Shown here: positions 1-8,115 of the stretch, in pieces
Numbering within the stretch: position 1 is the first letter of the stretch
Layout of the letters: each line of letters starts with the position of its first letter
From: an uncultured Bacteroidales bacterium
Lineage (GTDB): Bacteria; Bacteroidota; Bacteroidia; Bacteroidales; UBA11471
Direction of reading: 5' to 3'
DNA length: 64,000 nucleotides
Assembly: GCA_947593515.1 (NCBI GenBank)
Contig: CANQDQ010000011.1
Location: 1 to 64,000, forward strand
Made by a program: the position numbers and the translations under genes
The notes under the pieces: generated by a model
Told to the model about the DNA's origin: nothing
Database searches by the model: none
Seen by the model: only the letters and a program-made list of their open reading frames with translations

Positions 1-11
1 CCTTTTGTCAT
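1..11 (-). CDS. possible start of next minus-strand gene (partial)
   Basis: Reading the minus strand, an ATG sits 16 nt after the Fic stop codon and gives M-T-K before the window ends. It could be the first codons of a gene transcribed with fic. Only three codons are visible, so nothing can be said about function. Confidence 0.25.
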
Positions 12-27
12 ATTAATGCTTATAGAT

Positions 28-900
28 TTACTCTTCTTGCTCATAGTAATAAGAATAATCTATACCTTTCATAAAGGTTTCACGATCATTAATTTTATCC
101 GTTAATCCCGATTGCAGAAGGTCCTTAATGTTAGATGCATTGACTACACTGAGTTGCATGGCATTCAGATACTCTTTTTTGTTAATAAGGCTCCAATCGA
201 TACATTTTTTTAGCCGCTTTTTGAGGATTAAATCGAGCCAAATGCGAGTAGATCTTCCGTTTCCTTCGCGGAAAGGATGGGCAATATTCATCTCGACATA
301 TTTGTCCACAATTTGTTCGAATGTGTCCTCCGGCATTTGCTCGATAGAAGAAAGTGTTTGTGGCAGGTATTGGGCCATTGCAAATTGAAATCCTCCTTTT
401 GCCAAATTAACTGAACGAATCTGTCCGGCAAAATCATACAAACCTCCGAATAAATAGGCGTGTATTTGTTGCAATCCTTTTACTGTTCCGACTTCAATGT
501 TATCGATTAGATTGCTTCCAAAAAGTGCATACGCTTTCGATTTGCTCTTGCCGTCGATTGTTTCATCACTGTTGGTAAACCACTCGACAAATCTTGCTGC
601 CTTCGTATTCGGAAACGCCTTTGCCAATAGTATAACGCCGTTAAAGTCAAGAGTATCAGATAACCGCTGCTTGCCATCTGGAGCAGTAAGTTTTAACTGG
701 TTAGTAACACTAACCAGTTCAGCATTTTCTTTTTTGAGCTTGTTTTTTAGATATTTCCAATAATTGCGATTCTTTTGATAGTCGTCCTGATTATTCAAAA
801 CGCCTATAATATCCAGCACAGAGAACCACCATTTAGAATGTTCCTCGTCCCATATAGCCCGTACTTCTCGGTCATTATAAAATCGAATGGATATTTTCAT
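28..900 (-). CDS. Bro-N/Fic fusion: probable Fic-family AMP transferase
   Basis: Residues about 1-110 resemble the Bro-N domain (pattern W-x-x-E followed by a YW-x-x-LK-x-KLKKE stretch and a D-T-x-D-F segment), a putative DNA-binding module of phage and mobile-element proteins. Residues about 125-265 are a Fic domain with the complete core motif HPFREGNGR at 208-216, which includes the catalytic His and the ATP-phosphate-binding loop. Family knowledge: such enzymes move AMP from ATP onto target proteins, for example gyrase in toxin-like Fics. The C-terminus holds SYYYEQ (Ser283, Glu287), matching the inhibitory (S/T)xxxE(G/N) helix of class III Fic proteins except that the last position is Gln. 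The likely promoter -7 box lies at 1020-1027. Fic identity is firm; target and toxicity are unknown. Confidence 0.9.
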   Translation of the reverse strand: MKISIRFYNDREVRAIWDEEHSKWWFSVLDIIGVLNNQDDYQKNRNYWKYLKNKLKKENAELVSVTNQLKLTAPDGKQRLSDTLDFNGVILLAKAFPNTKAARFVEWFTNSDETIDGKSKSKAYALFGSNLIDNIEVGTVKGLQQIHAYLFGGLYDFAGQIRSVNLAKGGFQFAMAQYLPQTLSSIEQMPEDTFEQIVDKYVEMNIAHPFREGNGRSTRIWLDLILKKRLKKCIDWSLINKKEYLNAMQLSVVNASNIKDLLQSGLTDKINDRETFMKGIDYSYYYEQEE

Positions 901-1019
901 ACTGATTATTTGATTTCATTATCAAGTTTCATCAACATACCTGCAAAATGTAATTTCCTTATAGCCTCCGGTCTTGATATTAATTACTGTTTTTCCCATA
1001 AAAATTTTCGATACTTCTA

Positions 1020-1027
1020 CAAAGGTA
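1020..1027 (-). promoter_or_regulatory. -7 box for the Fic gene
   Basis: The minus strand reads TACCTTTG, a full match to the Bacteroides -7 consensus TAnnTTTG, about 120 nt upstream of the Fic start. No clear TTTG -33 box is visible. Confidence 0.5.
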
Positions 1028-1165
1028 ATATAAAATGTGGAAAAGATAAGGGGCGGGGAAGAAATATTATGTATGAATGTAAAACCATTCACGAGATGTT
1101 TGACAGGTTTATAGGCGGTGCTGAAATTCGAGTGAGGCGGTGTGCGGAAAGTCGGCGGGAATTAC

Positions 1166-1173
1166 TATCTTTG
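1166..1173 (+). promoter_or_regulatory. -7 box for the ABC import operon
   Basis: TATCTTTG matches TAnnTTTG and ends 21 nt before the chosen start codon. The -33 region is weak (TGTG at 1141). Its position argues against the long upstream extension of the ORF in the track (775-1188). Confidence 0.5.
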
Positions 1174-1194
1174 AGCGGGAAATTTTTCATGCCG

Positions 1195-2337
1195 ATGAAA
1201 ATTTATCGAACGACATTTGCAGTGATTCTTCTTGCCTTGTTGGCGACGGCGTGCGGCAACCGCACGGCGGCGACTCTCGACGAATTTACGGAAACGGTTT
1301 ATTCGCCCCGATATGCCTCCGGTTTTTCCATCAAAGGCATCGAGGGAAAGGAGAGCGTGCTGATTACGGTTTCCAATCCGTGGCAGAATGCCGACGGGGT
1401 GGTTGCGCGTCTTTTCATTGCCCGCAATGAGGAGCCGGTGCCCGCCGGATTCACGGGGCAGGTGTTGCGGGGGGCGGCGTCCCGCATCGTTGCCATGTCG
1501 GCTACCCATGTCGCCATGCTGGCTGCCGTCGGTGCCGACGACCATGTGGTCGGCGTGTCGTGTATCGACTATATTTCAAATGAATATGTCGCCTCGCATC
1601 GCGACAGTATCGGCGATGTGGGGTACGAGGGGAATATCGATTACGAACTGTTGCTGTCGCTCCGTCCCGACCTCGTGCTGCTTTACGGCATCAACGGTGC
1701 CAATCCGATGGTGGGCAAACTCTCGGAACTGGGCATTCCGTATATGTATGTCGGCGATTATCTCGAAGAGTCTCCGCTCGGAAAAGCGGAGTGGCTGGTT
1801 GCCGTCGGCGAGACGGTGGGGCGGCGTGTCGAAGCCGTCCGGCACTTCGACCCGATAGCCGAGCGCTACAACGCCTTGAAAGAACGGGTAGCTGCGACGG
1901 CATTCGATGCCCCTTCGGTCATGCTCAATGCTCCCTACGGCGATTCTTGGTTCATGCCATCGACGGGGAGTTATTTAGTGCAGTTGATTGCCGATGCCGG
2001 CGGCGATTACATTTACAAGGAGAATGCGGGCAATGCCTCGCTGCCCATCGACCTCGAAGAAGCTTATCTGCTGGTCGCCGGCGCCGATATGTGGCTCCAT
2101 ACCGGCTCGGCAAATACCCTCGACGAGTTGAGAGCCGCCTGCCCGAAATTCACCGACACCCGCTGTTTCAGAAACGGCAGTGTATATAACAATACCCGTC
2201 GGGTCAATGCTGCCGGCGGCAATGACTTTTTCGAGTCGGCGGTCGTCAATCCCGATATTCTTTTGCGAGACCTTGTGAAAATATTTCACCCCGAAATGGT
2301 GAAGGAAGATTTAGTATATTACAAAAAATTGCGATAG
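1195..2337 (+). CDS. ABC transporter substrate-binding lipoprotein (BtuF/FecB type)
   Basis: Periplasmic binding protein for an iron chelate, heme or corrinoid, working with the permease and ATPase that follow. A lipoprotein signal (MKIYRTT, hydrophobic run, LLATAC) begins at this ATG; an alternative ATG lies 6 nt upstream. The ORF track starts 420 nt earlier, but the -7 box at 1166 and the signal peptide rule that out. The mature part starts with the YASGFSI...NPW pattern I associate with this family in Bacteroidales, followed by the helical-backbone binding fold (RIVAMSATHVAML, LRPDLVLLYG). The stop is directly followed by the permease ATG. Substrate class is inferred; cobalamin versus siderophore cannot be settled, and no cobalamin riboswitch is visible upstream. 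Confidence 0.85.
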   Translation: MKIYRTTFAVILLALLATACGNRTAATLDEFTETVYSPRYASGFSIKGIEGKESVLITVSNPWQNADGVVARLFIARNEEPVPAGFTGQVLRGAASRIVAMSATHVAMLAAVGADDHVVGVSCIDYISNEYVASHRDSIGDVGYEGNIDYELLLSLRPDLVLLYGINGANPMVGKLSELGIPYMYVGDYLEESPLGKAEWLVAVGETVGRRVEAVRHFDPIAERYNALKERVAATAFDAPSVMLNAPYGDSWFMPSTGSYLVQLIADAGGDYIYKENAGNASLPIDLEEAYLLVAGADMWLHTGSANTLDELRAACPKFTDTRCFRNGSVYNNTRRVNAAGGNDFFESAVVNPDILLRDLVKIFHPEMVKEDLVYYKKLR

Positions 2338-3327
2338 ATGCGTTCCCGTGCCTCCCAGCTGTTTATTCTGTTGATTGCCTTGACGATCGTTCTTTTTCTG
2401 TTCGACTTGGCAGTGGGGAGTGTCGCTCTGCCGCTGCGCGATGTCTGGAAGGCATTGACCGGAGGCGACTGTCCGGAGGCGACAGCAAAAATCGTTTTGA
2501 ATATCCGCCTGTTGAAAGCCGTCGTGGCGCTGTTTGCCGGCGCGGCGCTGTCGGTAAGCGGATTGCAGATGCAGACCCTTTTCCGCAACCCGTTGGCAGG
2601 ACCTTACATGCTGGGTATCAGTTCGGGCGCAAGCCTCGGCGTGGCGCTGTTCATACTCGGAGCGCCGCTGCTCGGGCTGCCTGCGACTGTTCTCTCTTTC
2701 GGCATTGCCGGTGCGGCGTGGGCTGGCGCCGCACTCGTCTTGACAATTGTCGTTGCGGCGAGCCGCCGTATCAAAGACATCATGGTCATTCTCATTCTCG
2801 GCATGATGTTTTCGTCGGGGGCGGGAGCTGTCGTGCAGATACTGCAATACCTCAGCAAAGAGGAGGCATTGAAATCCTTTGTCATTTGGACGATGGGCTC
2901 GCTCGGCGACGTTACCGCTCCGCAGCTCTCCATTCTCATACCCGCCGTTTTGGTCGGATTGTTGCTGGCGGTGGTTACGATAAAGCCGCTCAACCTGCTC
3001 CTTTTCGGTGAAGAATATGCCATTACCATGGGCTTGAATCTGCGCCGCACCCGCAATCTCTTGTTTCTCTCCACCACCTTCCTTGCCGGTACGGTTACTG
3101 CCTTTTGCGGACCTATCGGGTTCATCGGGCTGGCGATGCCGCATATTACGAGGTGGCTGTTCGACGAGAGCGACCACCGCATACTTCTCCCGGGCACGAT
3201 ATTCACGGGCGCTTCCGTGCTGCTTTTGTGCGATATCGTTTCCAAAATATTTGTTTTACCGGTAAACGCCATCACCTCCCTGTTGGGTATTCCCGTCGTG
3301 GTGTGGGTGGTGCTGCGCCATAAATGA
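2338..3327 (+). CDS. FecCD/BtuC-family ABC permease
   Basis: Inner-membrane subunit of the importer. At 329 aa it has the usual family length and about ten hydrophobic segments. Family signatures are visible: NIRLLKAVVALFAGAALSVSG near the N-terminus, FRNPLAGPYMLGISSGASLG (the typical NPLA-P-LGI-GASLG stretch), and GPIGFIGLAMPHI...R in the last third, which contacts the ATPase. The ATG abuts the stop of the binding-protein gene and the end overlaps the ATPase gene by 4 nt, so the three are translationally coupled. Confidence 0.92.
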   Translation: MRSRASQLFILLIALTIVLFLFDLAVGSVALPLRDVWKALTGGDCPEATAKIVLNIRLLKAVVALFAGAALSVSGLQMQTLFRNPLAGPYMLGISSGASLGVALFILGAPLLGLPATVLSFGIAGAAWAGAALVLTIVVAASRRIKDIMVILILGMMFSSGAGAVVQILQYLSKEEALKSFVIWTMGSLGDVTAPQLSILIPAVLVGLLLAVVTIKPLNLLLFGEEYAITMGLNLRRTRNLLFLSTTFLAGTVTAFCGPIGFIGLAMPHITRWLFDESDHRILLPGTIFTGASVLLLCDIVSKIFVLPVNAITSLLGIPVVVWVVLRHK

Positions 3328-4097
3328 TTTCCCGTATGATACAGCTCGACGATTTTTCTATCGGATACGGTTCGCGCCTGCTGCTCGACCATGCAGAGGC
3401 AGCGTTTGCCGGCGGTCGGCTTACGGCGCTGATAGGACGCAACGGTACGGGCAAATCGACCCTCCTCCGCGCCATTGCCGGACTCAACCGCCGCTATTCC
3501 GGCGACCTGTTTTTAGCAGGGAAACGGGTGCGTGATTTGTCGCCGCAGGAGTCGGCGAGGGTGCTCGCATTCGTAACGACCGAACGCACGCGCATTCCCA
3601 GCCTCCGTTGCGAAGATGTCGTGTCGCTCGGGCGTGCTCCCTATACCAACTGGATAGGCAGCCTGCAAGCCGTCGATCGCGAGATTGTGCGGAATGCATT
3701 GGTGTCGGTGGGCATGGAGCAGTATGCCCTCCGCACCATGGATACGATGAGCGACGGCGAGTGCCAGCGCATCATGATTGCCCGCGCGCTGGCGCAGCAG
3801 ACGCCGGTTATTCTGCTCGACGAGCCGACCTCGTTTCTCGACCTTCCGAACCGTTACGAACTTTGCGCCCTGCTGGCTCGGCTGGCGCACGATGAAGGCA
3901 AATGCATTCTCTTTTCCACCCACGAACTCGATGTTGCCATTCAGACGTGCGACGGCATCGCCCTCATCGACGACGGCAAAATCTGTCATCTTCCCGTCGA
4001 AGAAATGATAGCGAGCGGACACATACAACGCTTGTTCAAGATTCCGAACGTGCCTGTCGGCATCTCTGTCCGTCCGGATATTCACGAAGAAAAATAA
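3324..4097 (+). CDS. ABC transporter ATP-binding protein (FecE/BtuD type)
   Basis: Cytoplasmic ATPase that powers the importer. Walker A GRNGTGKST lies at about residues 38-46, the signature loop is MSDGECQR (a variant of LSGGQ, with D in the third position), Walker B is VILLDEPTSFLD, and the H-loop is STHELD. It starts inside the permease stop codon (ATGA) and is the last gene of the operon; no clear terminator lies in the 51 nt before the convergent xerD stop. A second ATG (MIQLDD) 12 nt downstream is a possible start. Confidence 0.92.
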   Translation: MISRMIQLDDFSIGYGSRLLLDHAEAAFAGGRLTALIGRNGTGKSTLLRAIAGLNRRYSGDLFLAGKRVRDLSPQESARVLAFVTTERTRIPSLRCEDVVSLGRAPYTNWIGSLQAVDREIVRNALVSVGMEQYALRTMDTMSDGECQRIMIARALAQQTPVILLDEPTSFLDLPNRYELCALLARLAHDEGKCILFSTHELDVAIQTCDGIALIDDGKICHLPVEEMIASGHIQRLFKIPNVPVGISVRPDIHEEK

Positions 4098-4148
4098 GCT
4101 GTTTCCGATTCAAAAAACGCGGATTCATCGAAAAAAGTCGTCCTCGTT

Positions 4149-5057
4149 TCACTCTTTGCGGTTGCGGGGGTGGTGGGTGAGAATTTCGTTTCGGAGATAT
4201 TCTTTGTCGAGGTGTACGTATATCTCGGTGGTGGTGATGCTTTCATGCCCCAACATCTGTTGTATCGCCCGCAGGTTGGCGCCCCCTTCGAGCAAGTGGG
4301 TGGCGAAGCTGTGGCGCAGCGTGTGCGGACTGATGTTTTTCTGTATGCCGCACGCCTCGCACCGCTCTTTGATGATATAGAATATCATAACCCGACTCAG
4401 CCGACCGCCGCGACGGTTGAGAAAAAGTATGTCTTCATCGCCTTTTTTCGGGGTGATATGGGCGCGGTCTTGCCGGTAGAGGCTTATTTCGTGCAGTGCC
4501 GACGGCGATATGGGGACGAGCCGCTGCTTGCTCCCTTTCCCTTCGACGATGATGTATTCGTCTTGCGGATAAATCTGCGATATGCGCAGCCCCACCAGCT
4601 CCGACACCCGTAGCCCGCAGCTGTACATCGTTTCGATAATGGCTTTGTTGCGCTGGCTTTCGGGCAGCGACATATCGAACGAGCCGAGTATCCGGTCTAT
4701 CTCTTCGACGGTCAGTATTTCGGGCAGCTTTCGTCCGAGCTTTGGACCCTCGATAAGCTCCATCGGGTCGTTTTCGATATACCCTTCCAAGCGCAGAAAT
4801 GTGTAGAAAGATTTCAACCCCGAGAGAATGCGGGCTTGCGAGCGGGGCTGTATGCCCATATCTTGCAGCCGGCAGATGAAATTCGTGATGTCGGCTTCGG
4901 CAAGCTGCTCGGCGGTAGGTTCTCCCTCCGGCGTGAGGTATTGAAAGAGTTTGAGTACGTCGTGCAGATAGCCGTCGAGCGTGTTTGCCGACATGCCTTT
5001 TTCGAGTTTCAGATATTGGGAAAAAGATTTTAGCAGTCCCGATTTACCAACAATCAT
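4149..5057 (-). CDS. xerD: site-specific tyrosine recombinase XerD
   Basis: Resolves chromosome dimers at dif together with XerC. At 302 aa it has the usual Xer length when started at the ATG giving MIVGKSGLL; the extra 56 residues in the track would read through the promoter region. An N-terminal SAM-like core-binding domain (about 1-90) precedes the catalytic domain with Arg in SCGLRVSEL, Lys in the EGKGSKQR beta-hairpin, HTLRHSFATHLLEGG, GH in MLGHES and a terminal Tyr in TEIYVHL. It is a single gene, divergent from aroQ, and its likely -7 box is at 5155-5162. XerD rather than XerC is chosen from overall similarity; this could not be confirmed by alignment. Confidence 0.88.
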   Translation of the reverse strand: MIVGKSGLLKSFSQYLKLEKGMSANTLDGYLHDVLKLFQYLTPEGEPTAEQLAEADITNFICRLQDMGIQPRSQARILSGLKSFYTFLRLEGYIENDPMELIEGPKLGRKLPEILTVEEIDRILGSFDMSLPESQRNKAIIETMYSCGLRVSELVGLRISQIYPQDEYIIVEGKGSKQRLVPISPSALHEISLYRQDRAHITPKKGDEDILFLNRRGGRLSRVMIFYIIKERCEACGIQKNISPHTLRHSFATHLLEGGANLRAIQQMLGHESITTTEIYVHLDKEYLRNEILTHHPRNRKE

Positions 5058-5089
5058 GCGCCGATGGTGAAATATTCCACAATATTTTG

Positions 5090-5097
5090 TACTTTTG
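5090..5097 (+). promoter_or_regulatory. -7 box for the aroQ-pyk operon
   Basis: TACTTTTG matches TAnnTTTG, 81 nt before the aroQ ATG. Transcription from here would cross the xerD promoter box at 5155-5162. Confidence 0.5.
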
Positions 5098-5126
5098 TCG
5101 AAAATTTCCGGCGGAAAGTTTTTCCC

Positions 5127-5138
5127 TTTTCCGGAAAA
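5127..5138. repeat. perfect 12-bp palindrome between divergent promoters
   Basis: TTTTCCGGAAAA lies midway between the two opposing -7 boxes of xerD and aroQ. It is a candidate regulator-binding site; nothing in the sequence identifies the protein. Confidence 0.4.
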
Positions 5139-5154
5139 TGTTTTCAATTCGGTA

Positions 5155-5162
5155 CAAAGATA
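5155..5162 (-). promoter_or_regulatory. -7 box for xerD
   Basis: The minus strand reads TATCTTTG, a full consensus match, 97 nt upstream of the xerD ATG. Confidence 0.5.
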
Positions 5163-5178
5163 TAAAATCTTTCGGTTT

Positions 5179-5607
5179 ATGGATATATGGATTATCAACG
5201 GACCCAATCTCAACTTGTTGGGCAAGCGTGAAAAGAGTGTGTATGGAGATGCCTCGTTCGAGAGCTATCTGGAAACGTTGCGCGGTCGTTATCCGCAGCA
5301 TACGATACACTATTATCAATCGAATATCGAAGGCGAGTTGATAAACAAAATTCACGAACAAGGGTTTTCACCGGTGGGAATCGTACTCAACGCCGGAGCC
5401 TATACGCACACCTCCATTGCGCTCTCCGATGCCATACGGGCGATTACCGCACCGGTGGTGGAGGTACATATCTCCAATATCCATGCACGGGAGGAGTATC
5501 GGCATACCTCGAAAATCGCAGCGGCGTGTCGGGGCTCTATTATCGGATTCGGACTCGACTCCTATCGCTTGGCGGTGGAAGCTCTTATAGAAAATAATAA
5601 TCGGTAA
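5179..5607 (+). CDS. aroQ: type II 3-dehydroquinate dehydratase
   Basis: Third step of the shikimate pathway: 3-dehydroquinate to 3-dehydroshikimate plus water. The start MDIWIINGPNLNLLGKRE gives a 142-aa protein, the family length; the 28 extra residues in the track lie in the promoter. Visible family motifs are NGPNLNLLG with the lid Arg, the catalytic Tyr in the REKSVYG segment, NAGAYTHTS, and EVHISNIHAREEYRH with the catalytic His. It heads an operon: pyk starts 4 nt after its stop. Confidence 0.96.
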   Translation: MDIWIINGPNLNLLGKREKSVYGDASFESYLETLRGRYPQHTIHYYQSNIEGELINKIHEQGFSPVGIVLNAGAYTHTSIALSDAIRAITAPVVEVHISNIHAREEYRHTSKIAAACRGSIIGFGLDSYRLAVEALIENNNR

Positions 5608-5611
5608 AATT

Positions 5612-7078
5612 ATGGTATCGAAACAGACAAAAATAGTGGCCACCGTATCGGACAAACGTTGTGAAGTCGATTTTGTCCGCGCCCTTTTCGAGAACGGAAT
5701 GAATGTTGTGCGCATGAACTCGGCGCACCTCAACAACGAAGGTTTCGACCGTATCATCAACAATGTGCGGGCGGTTTCCGATACCATTGCCATACTGTTG
5801 GACACCAAAGGTCCGGAAGTGCGCACTACGTTTATCGAGAACGATGTGAACATAACATTTACCGCCGGCGACATCGTGCGTATGAAAGGCTGCCCCGACG
5901 CCTATACCACGCAGCAGCAAATCAACGTGTCGTATGTCGATTTTGCCAAAGACCTTTCGGTAGGCAGCATCGTACTGATCGACGACGGCGAATTGGAGTT
6001 CCGCGTATTGGAGAAGCACGACGATTACCTGTTGTGCGTGGCGCAGAATGCCGGCGAACTCGGCTCGCGCAAGAGTGTGAACGTGCCGGGCGTGCGCATA
6101 AACCTGCCTGCCCTTACCGAGAAAGACCGCCGGAACATTCTTTACGCTATCGACAAAAACATCGATTTCATCGCCCACTCTTTCGTGCGCAGCAAGCAGG
6201 ACGTGCTGGCGATACAGGAGATACTCGATGCCCACAACAGCAAGATAAAGATTATCGCCAAAATCGAAAATCAGGAAGGCGTCGATAACATCGACGAAAT
6301 ACTCGAAGTGGCTTACGGCGTCATGGTGGCGCGCGGCGACCTCGGCATCGAAGTGGCGCAGGAGAAGATTCCCGGCATACAGCGTCGCCTGATAAAGAAA
6401 TGCGTGCAGGCAAAGAAGCCGGTTATCGTCGCAACGCAGATGCTTCACTCGATGATAAAAAATCCCCGCCCCACTCGTGCCGAAGTAACCGATGTGGCGA
6501 ATGCCATATACTACCGTACCGACGCGCTGATGTTGAGCGGCGAAACCGCTTACGGACAATATCCCGTCGAGGCGATAGCCACCATGTCGCGTATTGCCAG
6601 AGAGGCGGAAGAAACGAAACTTTCGGACAACGATATACAGGTAAATATCGAGGGCGAGGTTTTCGATACCACCTCTTTCTTGGCGAAATCGGCAGTCGAT
6701 TCGTCCGACAAATTGGGCGTGAAAGCCATCGTTACCGACGGCTATACGGGACGAACAGCGCGCAATCTGGCGGCATATCGAGGAAAAGACCCCGTCCTTG
6801 CAATCTGTTACAGCGAACGCACCATGCGCGAGCTGGCGCTCTCTTACGGGGTCATTGCTCTTTACCAGCCGGAGGCAGCGACCTCGCGCAGATATCTCTA
6901 TCACGGACTCTCTGCACTTATCGGCGCCGGCATTATCAAGGAAGAGGACTTGATAGCCTACATCGGCGGGGCATTCGGTGAAGACAGCGGAAGCACGTTC
7001 CTCGAAATCAACAAAGCCGGGTTCATATTGAAAGATTACGACCGCTACGTACTGCCCAATCTCGACGAGGCGCATTGA
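5612..7078 (+). CDS. pyk: pyruvate kinase
   Basis: Last step of glycolysis: phosphoenolpyruvate plus ADP to pyruvate plus ATP. At 488 aa it has the usual length. Motifs: TKIVATVSDKRCEVDF at the N-terminus, MNSAHLNNEGF (a variant of MNFSHG), LLDTKGPEVRT, the B domain at about 70-170, the active-site segment IIAKIENQEGVDNIDEI, MVARGDLGIEV, and LSGETAYGQYPVEAI. The C domain (about 360-480) follows. It sits between aroQ (4 nt) and an O-methyltransferase gene (1 nt) in one operon. Confidence 0.97.
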   Translation: MVSKQTKIVATVSDKRCEVDFVRALFENGMNVVRMNSAHLNNEGFDRIINNVRAVSDTIAILLDTKGPEVRTTFIENDVNITFTAGDIVRMKGCPDAYTTQQQINVSYVDFAKDLSVGSIVLIDDGELEFRVLEKHDDYLLCVAQNAGELGSRKSVNVPGVRINLPALTEKDRRNILYAIDKNIDFIAHSFVRSKQDVLAIQEILDAHNSKIKIIAKIENQEGVDNIDEILEVAYGVMVARGDLGIEVAQEKIPGIQRRLIKKCVQAKKPVIVATQMLHSMIKNPRPTRAEVTDVANAIYYRTDALMLSGETAYGQYPVEAIATMSRIAREAEETKLSDNDIQVNIEGEVFDTTSFLAKSAVDSSDKLGVKAIVTDGYTGRTARNLAAYRGKDPVLAICYSERTMRELALSYGVIALYQPEAATSRRYLYHGLSALIGAGIIKEEDLIAYIGGAFGEDSGSTFLEINKAGFILKDYDRYVLPNLDEAH

Positions 7079-7079
7079 T

Positions 7080-7703
7080 ATGGAGCTTGACGAGTACATT
7101 CTCTCGCACATCGATGCGGAAGGGGCGTTGTTGGCGCAGCTCAGTCGCGACACCCATGTTCACACGCTGCGTCCGCGCATGATGTCGGGGCACTTGCAGG
7201 GTCGCATTCTCAAAATGTTTTGTCGAATGCAGCGTCCGAAGCGCATTTTGGAAATCGGCACTTTTACCGGATATTCCACCCTTTGCCTCGCCGAAGGTAT
7301 GCCCGACGATGCCGAGTTGCATACGGTGGAGATAGACGACGAAATAGAAGAGTTCACGCGCAAGTATCTCGCGCAGTCGCCGGCAGCCGCACGCATACAG
7401 TTGCACATCGGCGATGCGCTGGCGGTCGTGCCGCAGCTCGGCGGTACGTTCGATATGGTGTTTATCGATGCCGACAAACGCCACTATTGCGACTATTACG
7501 ATATGGTTTTCGACCGCGTGGTCGCCGGCGGTGTGATACTCGCCGACAATACCCTGTGGGACAGCAAGGTATATGACGGGCATTCGCACGATACGCAGAC
7601 CGAAGCCGTCAAGGCTTTCAACGACAAAATCGCAGCCGATACGCGGGTGGAAAAAGTGATTCTGCCTCTGCGCGACGGACTTACCGTTATTTGGAAAAAA
7701 TAA
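7080..7703 (+). CDS. class I SAM-dependent O-methyltransferase
   Basis: A 207-aa protein of the bacterial catechol/caffeoyl-CoA-like O-methyltransferase family. The SAM-binding motif I is ILEIGTFTGYSTLCLAEG at about residues 53-70, the acidic loop is HTVEID, and the metal-binding region is MVFIDADKRHYCDYYD with DNTLWD further on. It starts 1 nt after pyk, so it is translated from the same message. The substrate is unknown. Confidence 0.85.
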   Translation: MELDEYILSHIDAEGALLAQLSRDTHVHTLRPRMMSGHLQGRILKMFCRMQRPKRILEIGTFTGYSTLCLAEGMPDDAELHTVEIDDEIEEFTRKYLAQSPAAARIQLHIGDALAVVPQLGGTFDMVFIDADKRHYCDYYDMVFDRVVAGGVILADNTLWDSKVYDGHSHDTQTEAVKAFNDKIAADTRVEKVILPLRDGLTVIWKK

Positions 7704-7772
7704 TTCGGCGAAAATGTTTCCCGATCTTCGGAAAAAGGATTATCTTAGACAAATTCTCTAATACGCACCGTT

Positions 7773-8108
7773 ATGGAGACAACCAGACAAAACAAAATAA
7801 GCCGCCTCATACAGAAAGAGTTGAGCGAGATTTTCTTGGTAGAAACCCGCAAAATGCCCGGTACGCTGGTATCGGTGAGCGTGGTGCGGGTAAGCCCCGA
7901 TTTGAGCGTAGCCAAAGCCTATTTGAGCATTTTCCCGTCGGAAAAGGCTGCCGAGATATTGGAGTCGGTGCGCACTAACGCCAAGACGATACGCTACGCC
8001 CTTGCCGGTCGCATACGCTTTCAGCTGCGAAAGACACCGGAGTTGATGTTTTTCATCGACGATTCGCTCGATTATATAGAAAACATAGATGCCCTGTTGA
8101 ACAAATAA
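7773..8108 (+). CDS. rbfA: ribosome-binding factor A
   Basis: Small KH-like protein (111 aa) that binds 30S subunits and helps mature the 16S rRNA 5' end. Motifs: RQNKISRLIQKELSEIF at the N-terminus, SVSVVRVSPDLSVAKAYLSIFP in the centre and LRKTPELMFFIDDSLDY near the C-terminus. It lies 69 nt after the methyltransferase and 7 nt before the permease gene, probably in the same operon. Confidence 0.93.
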   Translation: METTRQNKISRLIQKELSEIFLVETRKMPGTLVSVSVVRVSPDLSVAKAYLSIFPSEKAAEILESVRTNAKTIRYALAGRIRFQLRKTPELMFFIDDSLDYIENIDALLNK

Positions 8109-8115
8109 ACCGGAT

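Noticed and set aside
901-1188. Cobalamin riboswitch before the ABC import operon
   Set aside because: No conserved box sequence or matching stems were found, and the -7 box leaves a leader of only about 15 nt.
5585-7153. 522-aa minus-strand ORF opposite pyk
   Set aside because: Antisense shadow of a well-conserved pyruvate kinase, with no family resemblance of its own.
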